A stretch of 64,000 nucleotides of DNA from Streptomyces aurantiacus. GTDB taxonomy: Bacteria; Actinomycetota; Actinomycetes; Streptomycetales; Streptomycetaceae. Where the stretch lies: contig NZ_CP114283.1 of the NCBI RefSeq assembly GCF_027107535.1, positions 5,456,001-5,520,000 of the forward strand, given 5' to 3'. A model generated the notes under the pieces. It saw nothing but the letters and a program-made list of their open reading frames with translations. It searched no databases and had not been told where the DNA came from. Shown here piece after piece: positions 1-8,758 of this stretch; position 1 is the stretch's first letter; every line of letters begins with the position of its first letter. The position numbers and the translations under genes are program-made.

Positions 1-1020
1 CTTGTGCTGCATCTCCCACGGCACCGAATGCCCGGCACAGGCCAGCTTCACCATCAGCTTGTGGGAGCCCGCGACGGCGTTGTAGAGCGCGGGGACCGAG
101 AAGTTGAGTTCCTGATTCGAGCTGGGCGGCGACGTGTTCACTTGCCTGTCTTGCTCCCCGTACACCATGAGGACCGGCACGCTGCCGCCGAGGACGCCGC
201 CCTGCGCCGCAGTGGTCTCGTTCCAGCCCCACCGTACGAAGTTCCTGATCCGGTTGATTCCTTCCGGCGGTCCCCACTTCCTGCCCACCGGGTCACTCTC
301 CATCATCGCGGCCCATGCCACTTCCACCATGCCGGGTTCCCGCTGGTCCAGGCAGCCCAGCTCGGCGTTCCAGCCCGTCTCCAGACCCGGCCTCGTCCCC
401 AGGAACATCGGGAGGCCGGGCACCGGCAGGGTGGCCGGCGGGTTCGCGGTCGCCTTGGGCGGGAAGATCGGCGCCAGCAGGAACAGGCTCGACACCTTGT
501 CCGGGTGCTTGACCGCATACGGTCCCATCGAGAACGCGGCCGCGGACCAGCCGATGAAGGCCACCTTCTTCACCTTGCACTCGCGGCGGATGTACTCCAC
601 GACGGTGTTCAGCTCGTCCTGGTCGCTGTTGGAGTTGTTCAGTTGGAACGCGTAGCTCGCGGTGCCCGGGATGTGGCCCGGCGGCCGCGGGATCAGCAGC
701 TTCTGCTCGGCGAGGCTGGTGTTGTACGGGTCGTCCATCTTGGGCCGCGGCGACAGCCCGTGCCCTTGGAGGTCCATCATGAAGACGTCGTACCCGGCCT
801 TGGCCAGGGCCTCGGCCCAGCTGTAGCTCTTGTACTGGAGGTCGAAGCCCGCCAGGACCGGAACGCTCCGGCCGTGCAGCATGAGGACGGCCTGGCGCTC
901 TTCGAGGTGTCCCAGGGACGTGCCGTCGCGCTCCCGTACGAAGAGCTCGACGTGTTCGCCCACGTTCGCCGGGACAGTGGAGACGTGGGGCACCGCGTGA
1001 TCGGTCAGAGTGACAGGCAT
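1..1020 (-). CDS. Alpha/beta hydrolase (3' end beyond the window)
   Basis: 340 codons are open from ATG 1020 to the left edge with no stop, so the C-terminus is missing. The fold is an alpha/beta hydrolase: an oxyanion strand ending LMLHGR (residues 46-51), nucleophile elbow GWSAA with Ser159, acid Asp291 in VYGEQD, and His331 in CAGHS. The triad order and spacing are complete, so the enzyme is probably active on an ester, lactone or similar bond; the substrate cannot be told. No signal peptide or membrane helix is seen, so it is probably cytoplasmic. It is transcribed away from the secreted peptidase gene to its right. Confidence 0.8.
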   Translation of the reverse strand, partial: MPVTLTDHAVPHVSTVPANVGEHVELFVRERDGTSLGHLEERQAVLMLHGRSVPVLAGFDLQYKSYSWAEALAKAGYDVFMMDLQGHGLSPRPKMDDPYNTSLAEQKLLIPRPPGHIPGTASYAFQLNNSNSDQDELNTVVEYIRRECKVKKVAFIGWSAAAFSMGPYAVKHPDKVSSLFLLAPIFPPKATANPPATLPVPGLPMFLGTRPGLETGWNAELGCLDQREPGMVEVAWAAMMESDPVGRKWGPPEGINRIRNFVRWGWNETTAAQGGVLGGSVPVLMVYGEQDRQVNTSPPSSNQELNFSVPALYNAVAGSHKLMVKLACAGHSVPWEMQHK

Positions 1021-1737
1021 GAGGTTCCGCTCGGTCGGCTCGGTACGGGGAGGAAACCCCGGCTATGCCAGGCTGTACGCGCGGGGCGGTCCGCGCCACA
1101 GCAGGGGGTCCGGCGGTGTGACGTTCGCCGGCACGGGCAGAGGACCCCGGCGCTCGCGCGGCCGCAGTCGCAGTCGCGTGCCGACCCGTCACACGGCCTG
1201 GCCCAGCGGCGAGAGTTTCGCGGGGCCCTGACCGGACTGGCGCCGCAGGAGCAGACACCCCCACCACACCTCACAAACCATGATCGACAAACAAGATCTC
1301 GACGCGCCACCCCACCCACCAGCATGACCTCGTGAAGGCTCCCCCAACTGTCGATGCAAGTGACGTCGATCGCTGACACGGCCGGCTCCGCGTCGATTCG
1401 CGGTGCCACACCGTCATGGTGCTGCGGCTCCGTGAGCGCTTGAGGCTCCACCCGGTGACCGCACCGACCAGTCAAGCTTCACTTCGCACACTCACACGGA
1501 ACGAGCCTCGGCCACGTGACGCTGCGCTGCGGGAAGCGCGTCATCCACGCATTCCGTAGGGTCCGCTGTCCGGCGGCCCCAACAGCGCCCCTGGTTCTTC
1601 CCTGACTCTCCCCGGAACGGCCCCTGACAACGGCATCGGGCGAGCGTCAGTGCGCCTAGCGTGTTCAAGAGTCCCGGCCAGGTCTGCACGCTTCTTGAGC
1701 GTGCCTCTCACACCCAGTCTTGTCAGGAGGACGATTC
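1021..1737. other. Intergenic region, no convincing gene
   Basis: About 700 bases lie between the divergent hydrolase and peptidase genes. Open frames on both strands have no database-like domain, poor start context and mixed codon use. It must hold the promoters of both flanking genes, but I cannot place them. The last 20 bases carry the ribosome binding site AGGAGG of the peptidase gene. Confidence 0.5.
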
Positions 1738-3222
1738 ATGCCGTTCAGAGGATGGCCCGCGTTACGGCGCACCGCTCTGCGGAGCACGGCCATGGTCGCG
1801 GGAACCGCCATCGCCGCCGTCGCCGGTCTCGCCGCCGCACCCGTCGCGAACGCGGCGCCGGTGACCACCAACGCTCTGCAGTGGGCTCCGTGCGACGCCC
1901 CGGACCACCCGGGCGCCGAGTGCGCCACCCTCACGGTGCCGATCGACTGGGCCCACCCGGGCGGGGCCACGTTCGGCCTGGCCGTGGCCCGCCGCCAGGC
2001 CACCGACCCGGGTGCGCGCGTCGGCTCGATGGTGTTCGGTCCCGGGGGTCCCGGCGACTCCGGCGTGGAGCGGGTGGTCGGCGGCATCAGCCGGTTCAGC
2101 TCCGAGACCCGCCGCAGGTTCGACATCGTCAGCTTCGATCCGCGCGGCGTGGGCCGCAGCAACCCGGTGACCTGCTCCGGCGATCTGCTCGCCCAGCGGC
2201 CGTCACCGAAGATGGGCAGTCAAGCGGACTTCGACGCCACCCTGGCCTACAACAAACGGCTCCGTGCCGACTGCCGGGCACGCACCGGCCCGGTCTTCGA
2301 TCACCTTGACACCGCTCAGACGATCCAGGATCTGGACGCCCTGCGAGCCGCCCTCGGCGAGACCGAACTGACCTTTCACGGCAGCTCGTACGGCACACTG
2401 CTCGGGGCACAGTACGCCGAGACCTATCCGCACCGGGTCCGCGCCATGGTGCTGGAGAGCGTGATGGACCACAGCGTTGCCAGTACCCGTGAGTTCCTGC
2501 GGTCCGCGGCGACCGCGGCACAGGACTCCTTCGACGAGTTCGTGCGATGGTGCGCCGGCCAATCGACCTGCGCGTTGCACGGTCGCGACGTCCGCACGGT
2601 CTGGCAGGGGCTCCTGACTCGTGCGCAGCGCGGCGAGTTGGAGAACCCTTCGAAGCCGGGAACTCCTCTTTCGTCAGCGGATCTGGTCAACAGAATCGCG
2701 TTCAGGAAGTTCTACGTCGTCGACTACGCAGGCCTGGCACAGACCATCGCCGAGATGGCGTCGAGCAGCCCGCTCCCCGCCTCGCCCACCTCGGTGTCGC
2801 CGCTTCCGCCGACGGCCCCCGTGTTCTGCGCGGACTGGCGGCTGCCGGTGCACGACTACCAGGAGTACGCCTCGCTCGTCGGCACGATGAACAGGGCCGC
2901 ACCCGACCTGCCCTTGCTGCTGCCGGTCCAGATGGCAGTGGCGTGCCTGGGTGCGCCGACCGCCAACCCGCAGCACCGCCTGGCGGTCCGCGGCGCCCCG
3001 CCCATCCTGGTGTCCAACGCACTCCACGACCCAGCCACCGGCTACCCCTGGGCGGTCTCGGTCGCCCGGCAACTCGGCCGCAGCGGCGCGCTCCTGACCT
3101 ACGAGGGCCAGGGCCACGGCAGCGTCACCAGCGGCCCCTGCATGGAGCACGCCGTCGACGCCTACCTGACCCACCTGACCGTGCCACCACGCGGCACCAG
3201 GTGCCCGGCCGTGCCGTCCTGA
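1738..3222 (+). CDS. Secreted alpha/beta hydrolase, tripeptidyl aminopeptidase (TAP/Slp) family
   Basis: A 494-residue protein with a Sec-type signal peptide: basic start, hydrophobic stretch around residues 19-36, and an Ala-x-Ala cleavage site near ANAAP. The mature part shows the Streptomyces TAP/SlpD/SlpE arrangement: GPGGPG oxyanion motif, FDPRGVG, nucleophile motif GSSYG, and a TAP-like C-terminal region with the acid (LHDPATGY) and the histidine (GQGHGS). These exported serine peptidases remove short N-terminal peptides. ATG 1738 is preferred over an upstream in-frame TTG because AGGAGG lies just upstream of it. Paired cysteines suit an extracellular enzyme. Gene stands alone. Confidence 0.88.
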   Translation: MPFRGWPALRRTALRSTAMVAGTAIAAVAGLAAAPVANAAPVTTNALQWAPCDAPDHPGAECATLTVPIDWAHPGGATFGLAVARRQATDPGARVGSMVFGPGGPGDSGVERVVGGISRFSSETRRRFDIVSFDPRGVGRSNPVTCSGDLLAQRPSPKMGSQADFDATLAYNKRLRADCRARTGPVFDHLDTAQTIQDLDALRAALGETELTFHGSSYGTLLGAQYAETYPHRVRAMVLESVMDHSVASTREFLRSAATAAQDSFDEFVRWCAGQSTCALHGRDVRTVWQGLLTRAQRGELENPSKPGTPLSSADLVNRIAFRKFYVVDYAGLAQTIAEMASSSPLPASPTSVSPLPPTAPVFCADWRLPVHDYQEYASLVGTMNRAAPDLPLLLPVQMAVACLGAPTANPQHRLAVRGAPPILVSNALHDPATGYPWAVSVARQLGRSGALLTYEGQGHGSVTSGPCMEHAVDAYLTHLTVPPRGTRCPAVPS

Positions 3223-3291
3223 GCGGCCACCGGGGGCGCCCTGGTCACGGCCACGCCGCACGGCCGCCCACGGCGGCGTAGTCCGCGACAG

Positions 3292-4140
3292 TCATGTGAG
3301 CTTGCCGAGGATGTGTGGCCATGCGGCTTCCCCCAGGAGCGCGTCAGCCTGCGGGGTGCCTCCGTGCTGGAAGCGCGGGGAGCCCGGCGCCGGGCCTTCG
3401 CCGGGAAAGCGTTGTCGGTGGCCTGCATCGTGGCGGGTGATCAGGTGCACGGTGGCCCCTGCGGAGCGCCTGCGTTCTGCCAGTTGTTCGGCGAAGCGGA
3501 GAGAGGGCCACATCGCGTCGTCGCCACCGGCGACGAGCAGCAGATCGGCTCGGGCCTTGTCGACGGGGATTTCCGCCGGAGGGAGCAGGTGAGCGAAGCT
3601 CCGTTCGCTGAGTTCGTACCATCCGCGGATGGCGACCGGACCACTGCCCTGGGTGACGGGAGTCCAGGAGTCATCCAGGGGGACGAAGGGCAGGGGCCGC
3701 CCACGCCAGGTCCAGGAGGAGCGATACGGGCGCTGTTTCCCATCGGAGCCCGAGCCCACATTGCACCAGACTCGCGATGTGGGTGACAGCGCGATGACCA
3801 CGTCCACGCGCGGGTCGTGCACGGCCGTGAGCAGAGCTGCTTCAGCGCCCTTGGAGGCACCCATGATGCCGATACGTCGTGCTCCGCTCGCTTCGAGCAG
3901 GTCGAGGGCGGCAATGAAGGTTTCCAAGGGGATCTCACAGATTCCCGGGGACTGCCCCGGCCCGCCGAACCAGCGGATCGACAGGGCTGTCATGCCGTGC
4001 CGGGCGAGGATGCGTGCTCGGTCACGCTCGACGCGTCCGCTGGAACCGGCCAGGACCAGGACGCCGACGTCACTGCCGTGGGCGGGAGCGGCAAGGATGC
4101 CTTCCCAGGGGTGGGTCAGTTCGTGCTCGACTGCGGCCAC
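3292..4140 (-). CDS. Acyl-CoA thioesterase / BAAT C-terminal-type hydrolase
   Basis: An alpha/beta hydrolase of about 282 residues resembling the C-terminal domain of bile acid-CoA:amino acid N-acyltransferases and acyl-CoA thioester hydrolases. Seen: VLVLAGSSG near residue 30, nucleophile elbow GASKG with Ser96 followed by AEAALL, acid region VAGGDDAMWPS, and histidine in RHDAGHRQ. The substrate is unknown. Start is uncertain: GTG 4140 begins the conserved part; an earlier TTG at 4248 would overlap the upstream lipoprotein gene. The 88-base gap to that gene leaves open whether it belongs to the envelope operon. Confidence 0.72.
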   Translation of the reverse strand: MAAVEHELTHPWEGILAAPAHGSDVGVLVLAGSSGRVERDRARILARHGMTALSIRWFGGPGQSPGICEIPLETFIAALDLLEASGARRIGIMGASKGAEAALLTAVHDPRVDVVIALSPTSRVWCNVGSGSDGKQRPYRSSWTWRGRPLPFVPLDDSWTPVTQGSGPVAIRGWYELSERSFAHLLPPAEIPVDKARADLLLVAGGDDAMWPSLRFAEQLAERRRSAGATVHLITRHDAGHRQRFPGEGPAPGSPRFQHGGTPQADALLGEAAWPHILGKLT

Positions 4141-4228
4141 GTGCTTCCCCGGTTCGTCGTGTAGTGATCCAAGAGCCGGCCCGTCGTGCCGGGCGGCGTG
4201 TTCCGTGCCCGGATGCCGCTCTCCGCGG

Positions 4229-4834
4229 TCACGTTCCCGGTACCGCAAAGGTGAGTCCGCAGGTGCCGGACTTCGATGTGCCGTCCTGTCCCGTCAGCTC
4301 CACGACGACCTGGCCTTCGGCGTCCTGGCTGTAGGCGATCGTGCAGGTCAACTGGCGCAGAGCCGCGCTGTCCAGTGCCTTCAGGGCGAAGGGCAGTCGT
4401 GTCCTGACCCTGCCCGCCGAAGAGGGCTCGACCTTGACGGTCGCGCCGGGGCGGACGGTCGGAAGCAACGTGCTCAGGCCGGCGGCGCGGTCCTTCTTCC
4501 CCGGACCGGCGAGCAACGTCAGGACGACCTTCTCCGTCGGCACCGGCCCCTCCGTCTCGCCGGTGTTCTGGTTGCCGGCGCCCGCCTCGGTGTATCCGTC
4601 GCCGAAGCCGACCGAGGGCTCGGTCGTCCGGATCACGGGGCTCAGCCCTCCGTCGGGGGAACGGAAGAAAAGCAGCATGTCCTGTTCGCGGTCGAGGAAG
4701 GCCTGGAAGCTGGCGGGGCCGCCCGCCGCGATGACGTCGGTCTCTTGGATACCGCAGCCGCCGAGCAGCGGCACGGCGGCCGCGACGGCGGTGGCGACGG
4801 CGGTCGCATGTCTGCGCGACCAGGCACGCCTCAT
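4229..4834 (-). CDS. Lipoprotein of the two-component operon
   Basis: A 201-residue lipoprotein with lipobox LGGC (Cys27) after an arginine-rich start and an alanine-rich hydrophobic stretch, so it should be anchored outside the membrane. The body (VVLTLLAGPGKKDRAAGLST and following) resembles the GerMN-like part of LpqB-type lipoproteins that accompany actinobacterial two-component systems; this is inferred by eye. Its ATG overlaps the stop of the kinase gene (ATGA) and has GGAGG upstream, so the two are translationally coupled. A role in tuning the kinase from the cell surface, as with CseA or LpqB, is likely but not proved. Confidence 0.8.
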   Translation of the reverse strand: MRRAWSRRHATAVATAVAAAVPLLGGCGIQETDVIAAGGPASFQAFLDREQDMLLFFRSPDGGLSPVIRTTEPSVGFGDGYTEAGAGNQNTGETEGPVPTEKVVLTLLAGPGKKDRAAGLSTLLPTVRPGATVKVEPSSAGRVRTRLPFALKALDSAALRQLTCTIAYSQDAEGQVVVELTGQDGTSKSGTCGLTFAVPGT

Positions 4835-6381
4835 CCGCCGGCCTCCTCCGTGTGAAGCGGTATCTCGACGGTGAAGACGGCGCCGCCCTCGGGCCGGTTC
4901 CCCGCTCGGATCGTTCCTCCGTGCAGCTTCACGTTCTCCAGGGTGATCGCCAGGCCCAGGCCGCTGCCCGCCGAGCGGGTGCGGGCCGCATCGGCCTTGT
5001 AGAAACGGTCGAAGATGTGTGGGAGCGATTCGGGACGGATGCCGGGTCCGCGGTCCATGACCTCGGTGATCAGCACGGGCGTGCCCGAGGAGAGTGACTC
5101 GGTGCGCAGGCGTACGGCGACGGGCGCGCCGCCGTGCCGCAGGGCGTTGCCGACGAGGTTGGCGATCACGACGTCGAAGCGGCGCGGGTCGAGCCGGGCC
5201 CGGATGCCGCCGTGAAGTTCGACGCGGACCCGGTCGTCGGTCCAGTGCCGGTTCTGCAGGGTCTTGCGGATGGCCTCGGCGACATCGACCTCGTCGGCGT
5301 TCAGCTCGGCCGCGCGGGCGTCGAAGCGGGAGATCTCCATCAGGTCCTCGACGAGCACGGCGAGCTTCCCGGTTTCCGCGCTGACCAGGCGGACCGCCCG
5401 GGCGGTGTCGGTGTCCAGGCCGTCCGCGTCCTCGTCGAGGACCTCGGTGACGGCGAGCATTCCGGCGAGAGGGGTGCGCAGTTCGTGCGAGACGTCGGAG
5501 GCGAAACGGCGGGCGCGTTCCTCGGCCTCGCGCAGTTCCCGTACGGAGCGCTCCAGTTGTCCCGCCGACTCGTTGAAGGTGCGTGCCAGGTCGGCCAGTT
5601 CGTCGCTGCCGCGTACCGGAATACGGGTGTCGAGTCTGCCGTTGCCCATGCTCCGGGCCGCCTGGTGCAGCTTCCTTACCGGGCGCAGCACGCTGCGTGC
5701 GGCGATCAGGCCGGGGATCAGTGCGACGGCGATGCCGGGCAGGGCGCCGTCCCGGGCGGCGATGAGGAGCGCGTCGACGTTGACCTGCTCGTCGGTCATC
5801 CGCATGACGGCGTAGAGGACGAGACCGCTGGGCAGCACGCTGTTCGGGCTTGCCTTGAAGACCATCGGCATGGCGATGGTCAGGTAGGGAACGCCGTCCT
5901 TGACGACCCGCTCGAAGCTGCCGTGGGGGTTGGCCCGCGCGGCGCGGCGCAGTTCGGGTGTGATGACGGTGGAGACGGGGTTCTCGCCCGAGGAGGCGCG
6001 CAGCGAACCGTACTCGGCGAACACCACCCAGGGGTGCGGCTTGCCCTTGCGGGCGATGTCGCGCAGGACGTCGTCCAGGTCGGGCCCTGCCTGCATGGGC
6101 AGCCCGAAGGCCGTCTGCTGTACGTGGTCGCGGAACGACGTGACCGCCGTGTCCTGTGCGGTCTTCAGGACTGCGTTGCGGGCCTCACGGTAGGTCAGTG
6201 CGGCGGTCGTGCCGGCGCTGACGGCGGCGACCAGCAGGAAGGCGAGCAACAGCCGCGTACGCAGCCCGAACGCCCTGAGGCGCGTCCGCTCGCCGGTGAC
6301 TCTGCCGCCCTCTCCCGTGTCACCGCCCGGTCCTTCCTGCTTGCCGCGGCGGAGCCGACCGAGGCGGGGTCCGGTGGTCAC
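4831..6381 (-). CDS. Sensor histidine kinase (OmpR/EnvZ type)
   Basis: A 516-residue membrane kinase. First membrane helix about residues 44-62, an extracytoplasmic sensor of roughly 150 residues, second helix about 211-229, then HAMP (RPVRKLHQAARS), dimerization/phosphoacceptor motif SDVSHELRTPLAG with His299, and a HATPase domain with NLVGNALRHGG, DRGPGI and GSGLGLAI. All catalytic boxes are intact. The GTG start overlaps the stop of the response regulator (GTGA). It should phosphorylate that regulator. Lying downstream of murJ and femX suggests the signal concerns the cell wall. Confidence 0.9.
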   Translation of the reverse strand: MTTGPRLGRLRRGKQEGPGGDTGEGGRVTGERTRLRAFGLRTRLLLAFLLVAAVSAGTTAALTYREARNAVLKTAQDTAVTSFRDHVQQTAFGLPMQAGPDLDDVLRDIARKGKPHPWVVFAEYGSLRASSGENPVSTVITPELRRAARANPHGSFERVVKDGVPYLTIAMPMVFKASPNSVLPSGLVLYAVMRMTDEQVNVDALLIAARDGALPGIAVALIPGLIAARSVLRPVRKLHQAARSMGNGRLDTRIPVRGSDELADLARTFNESAGQLERSVRELREAEERARRFASDVSHELRTPLAGMLAVTEVLDEDADGLDTDTARAVRLVSAETGKLAVLVEDLMEISRFDARAAELNADEVDVAEAIRKTLQNRHWTDDRVRVELHGGIRARLDPRRFDVVIANLVGNALRHGGAPVAVRLRTESLSSGTPVLITEVMDRGPGIRPESLPHIFDRFYKADAARTRSAGSGLGLAITLENVKLHGGTIRAGNRPEGGAVFTVEIPLHTEEAGG

Positions 6382-7061
6382 AGCGGTCCGAAGCGGTAGC
6401 CGAAGCCCCGCAGCGTCTGGACGTAGCGGGGGCTGCCGGCTTCGTCCTCGATCTTGCCGCGCAGGCGGCGGACACACGCGTCGACCAGACGGGCGTCGGC
6501 GTGGTAGCTGTGCTCCCAGACGTGCTCCAGCAGTTGCTGCCTGCTGAACACCTGCTCGGGGGCGGCGCAGAGGTGCAGCAGGAGCTTGAGCTCGGAGGGG
6601 GCGAGGGCGAGGGGCCGACCGGCTTTGGTGATGGTCAGTCCGCCCCGGTCGATGGTGAGTTCGCCGTAGACCTCGATGGCTGGGCGGCCCGGTCCGCTGT
6701 CGTCCAGGCGGCGCAGCACGGCACGGATGCGGGCCTCGATCACCTCGGGACGGGCGGGCTTGACGATGTAGTCGTCGGCACCGGCTTCCAGGCCGATGAC
6801 CACGTCGAAGTCGTCGCTGCGCGCGGTGAGCATGATGATCGGCAGCTGGCTGTGCTCGCGGACCTGCCGGCACACCTGTACGCCGTTCATTCCGGGCAGC
6901 ATCAGGTCCAGCAGGAGCAGATCGGGGCGGAACTCGGCCAGCGCGGCGAGGCCGGCCTCGCCGGTCGCGGCCGCCCGTACCTCGTGGCCGCGGCGGCGCA
7001 GACCGAGTTCGACCCCTTCGCGTACGGAAGGGTCGTCCTCGATGAGGAGCACGCGGGGCAT
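6378..7061 (-). CDS. Response regulator, OmpR/PhoB family
   Basis: A 227-residue regulator: receiver domain with acidic pair Asp9-Asp10, phosphoacceptor Asp52 in LLLDLMLPG, Thr in LTAR and the conserved Lys in DDYIVKPA; then a winged-helix DNA-binding domain ending with YVQTLRGFGYRF. ATG 7061 has GAGGGAGAA upstream. It starts 23 bases after the murJ stop, so it is probably in the same transcript. Partner of the overlapping kinase gene. Its targets are unknown; its own operon and the divergent L,D-transpeptidase gene are natural candidates. Confidence 0.92.
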   Translation of the reverse strand: MPRVLLIEDDPSVREGVELGLRRRGHEVRAAATGEAGLAALAEFRPDLLLLDLMLPGMNGVQVCRQVREHSQLPIIMLTARSDDFDVVIGLEAGADDYIVKPARPEVIEARIRAVLRRLDDSGPGRPAIEVYGELTIDRGGLTITKAGRPLALAPSELKLLLHLCAAPEQVFSRQQLLEHVWEHSYHADARLVDACVRRLRGKIEDEAGSPRYVQTLRGFGYRFGPL

Positions 7062-7084
7062 GGGCAGTTCTCCCTCTGTGGTGG

Positions 7085-8758
7085 TCAGGTCCGGGTCCGT
7101 CTCCGGCGTATGCCGGACAGCAGCGCTTCGACTTCGGCGAGGCGCAGCGGACGGGCGAGCAGGGCGAAGGTGAGGACGACGGCGACCGCGCCGGCAGTTG
7201 CGCCGGCCAGGGCTCCCGCCGGTGCCGCGCCCAGGGCCGCGAGATGGCCCAGTGCGGTGGCGGGGGCGGCGGCGAGCAACAGCCGTGCGTGAGCGCCGAC
7301 GGCCGACGCGCGCAGAGGGCGGGCGACAGCGAGCCGGCGGCTCAGCACCAGGCCGGTCATCACCCAACCCGCGCACAGCGCGAGTGAGTACGCCGCCGCC
7401 ATACCGGTGACGGCCCAGCGGGCCGGAAGCAGGTGTGCGGCGGCCAGGGACAGGCCCGCGTTCAGGGTGACGATCACGAGGTTGAGCAGGAAGGGCGTAC
7501 GGGTGTCGGAGAGCGCGTAGAAGGCGCGGGACAGGACGTACTGGCCAGACAGGGCGGCGAGTCCCGGCGCGAAGGCCATCAGGATCCCGGCCATGGCCGC
7601 CGTGTCGTCGGCGCTGGTCCTGCCGTACCCGAAGACGAGGGCCATCACCGGCTGGGCGAGGGCGAACAGCGCGCAGGCGGCGGGTACGACGGCGGCGGCG
7701 CAGACGCGCAGGGTGCGGGAGACGTCTCGCCGTACGGCGTCGGTGTCCCCGTCGACGGCGGCCGCGCTCATCCGGGGCATCACCGCGGTCACCAGGGAGA
7801 CCGTGATGATGCCGTGCGGTACGACCCACAGCGCATAGGCGTTGTTGTACGCGCCGTACCCGGGGCCGCCGTCGAGGCCCGCGGTGGTGGCCAGCCGGGT
7901 GGTGACCCAGTAGGCCGCCTGGTTGGCCAGGACCAGCAGCACCAGCCAGCCGGCCGCTCGCAGGGGGCGGGTCAGTCCGCTGCCGCGCCAGTCGAAGCGG
8001 GGCCGCCAGCGGAAGCGGGCCGCCCGCAGCGCGGGGACGAGGGCGAGTGCCTGGACGGCGATACCGGCGGTCGTGCCCCAGCCGAGCACGGCGGTCTCGG
8101 TCGCGGTGAGCGTGTCCCCGCCGCCCATGGCCAGGGCCAGGTACAGACCGAAGACGCTCATGACGACGACGTTGTTCAGGACCGGCGCCCACATCATCGC
8201 GCCGAAGCGGCCCCGTGCGTTGAGTACCTGTCCGAGCAGCGTGAACAGTCCGAGGAACAAGATCTGGGGCAGGCAGTAGCGGGCGAGGGCGGTGGTCATG
8301 GCCGCCTGGGGGCCGGTGTAACCGGTGTACGCGTCGACGATCGCGGGAGCCGCCCACACCGCGGTCGCGGTGATCGCCAGCAGGGCGACGACGCAGACGG
8401 TGACGAGCCGGTCGGTGTATGCGAGGCCCCCGTCGTCGTGCTCTTTGGCGGCCTTGACCAGCTCGGGCACGAAGACGGCGTTGAGCGCACCGCCGAGGAG
8501 CAGCATGTAGACGATGGTGGGGAGGGCGTTGCCCACCGCGTAGCCGTCGGCGGCCGTGCCGATGGTGCCCAGAGCTGCCGCGACCACGGCGGACCGGGCG
8601 AAACCGGTGGCCCGGGAGACGATGGATCCGGCGGCCATGACGGCACTGGCGCGTGCCGTGGAGCCGCCCTTCGCCGCTTCCGCGCCGTCCGGGCTACGTG
8701 TGCTGTCCGTACTGTCCGTGCTGCTCGGCATCGTCACCGTCGGCGTCGTCCGCTTCAT
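7085..8758 (-). CDS. murJ: MurJ/MviN-family lipid II flippase
   Basis: A 557-residue polytopic protein with about 13-14 hydrophobic helices and the MurJ signature region: ASAVMAAGSIVSRATGFARS near the N-terminus, the LNARGRFGAMMWAPVLNN loop and the RAFYALSDTRTPF segment. MOP-superfamily MurJ proteins move lipid II across the membrane for peptidoglycan synthesis. It lacks the long C-terminal extension of many actinobacterial housekeeping MurJ proteins, so I read it as a paralogue dedicated to this locus. ATG 8758 overlaps the femX stop (ATGA), which fixes the start. Confidence 0.9.
   Translation of the reverse strand: MKRTTPTVTMPSSTDSTDSTRSPDGAEAAKGGSTARASAVMAAGSIVSRATGFARSAVVAAALGTIGTAADGYAVGNALPTIVYMLLLGGALNAVFVPELVKAAKEHDDGGLAYTDRLVTVCVVALLAITATAVWAAPAIVDAYTGYTGPQAAMTTALARYCLPQILFLGLFTLLGQVLNARGRFGAMMWAPVLNNVVVMSVFGLYLALAMGGGDTLTATETAVLGWGTTAGIAVQALALVPALRAARFRWRPRFDWRGSGLTRPLRAAGWLVLLVLANQAAYWVTTRLATTAGLDGGPGYGAYNNAYALWVVPHGIITVSLVTAVMPRMSAAAVDGDTDAVRRDVSRTLRVCAAAVVPAACALFALAQPVMALVFGYGRTSADDTAAMAGILMAFAPGLAALSGQYVLSRAFYALSDTRTPFLLNLVIVTLNAGLSLAAAHLLPARWAVTGMAAAYSLALCAGWVMTGLVLSRRLAVARPLRASAVGAHARLLLAAAPATALGHLAALGAAPAGALAGATAGAVAVVLTFALLARPLRLAEVEALLSGIRRRRTRT

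Noticed and set aside
4..1335. Long plus-strand open frame over the first kilobase
   Set aside because: It is the antisense shadow of the hydrolase gene, rich in Arg, Gly and His with no domain; the minus strand shows a full catalytic triad.
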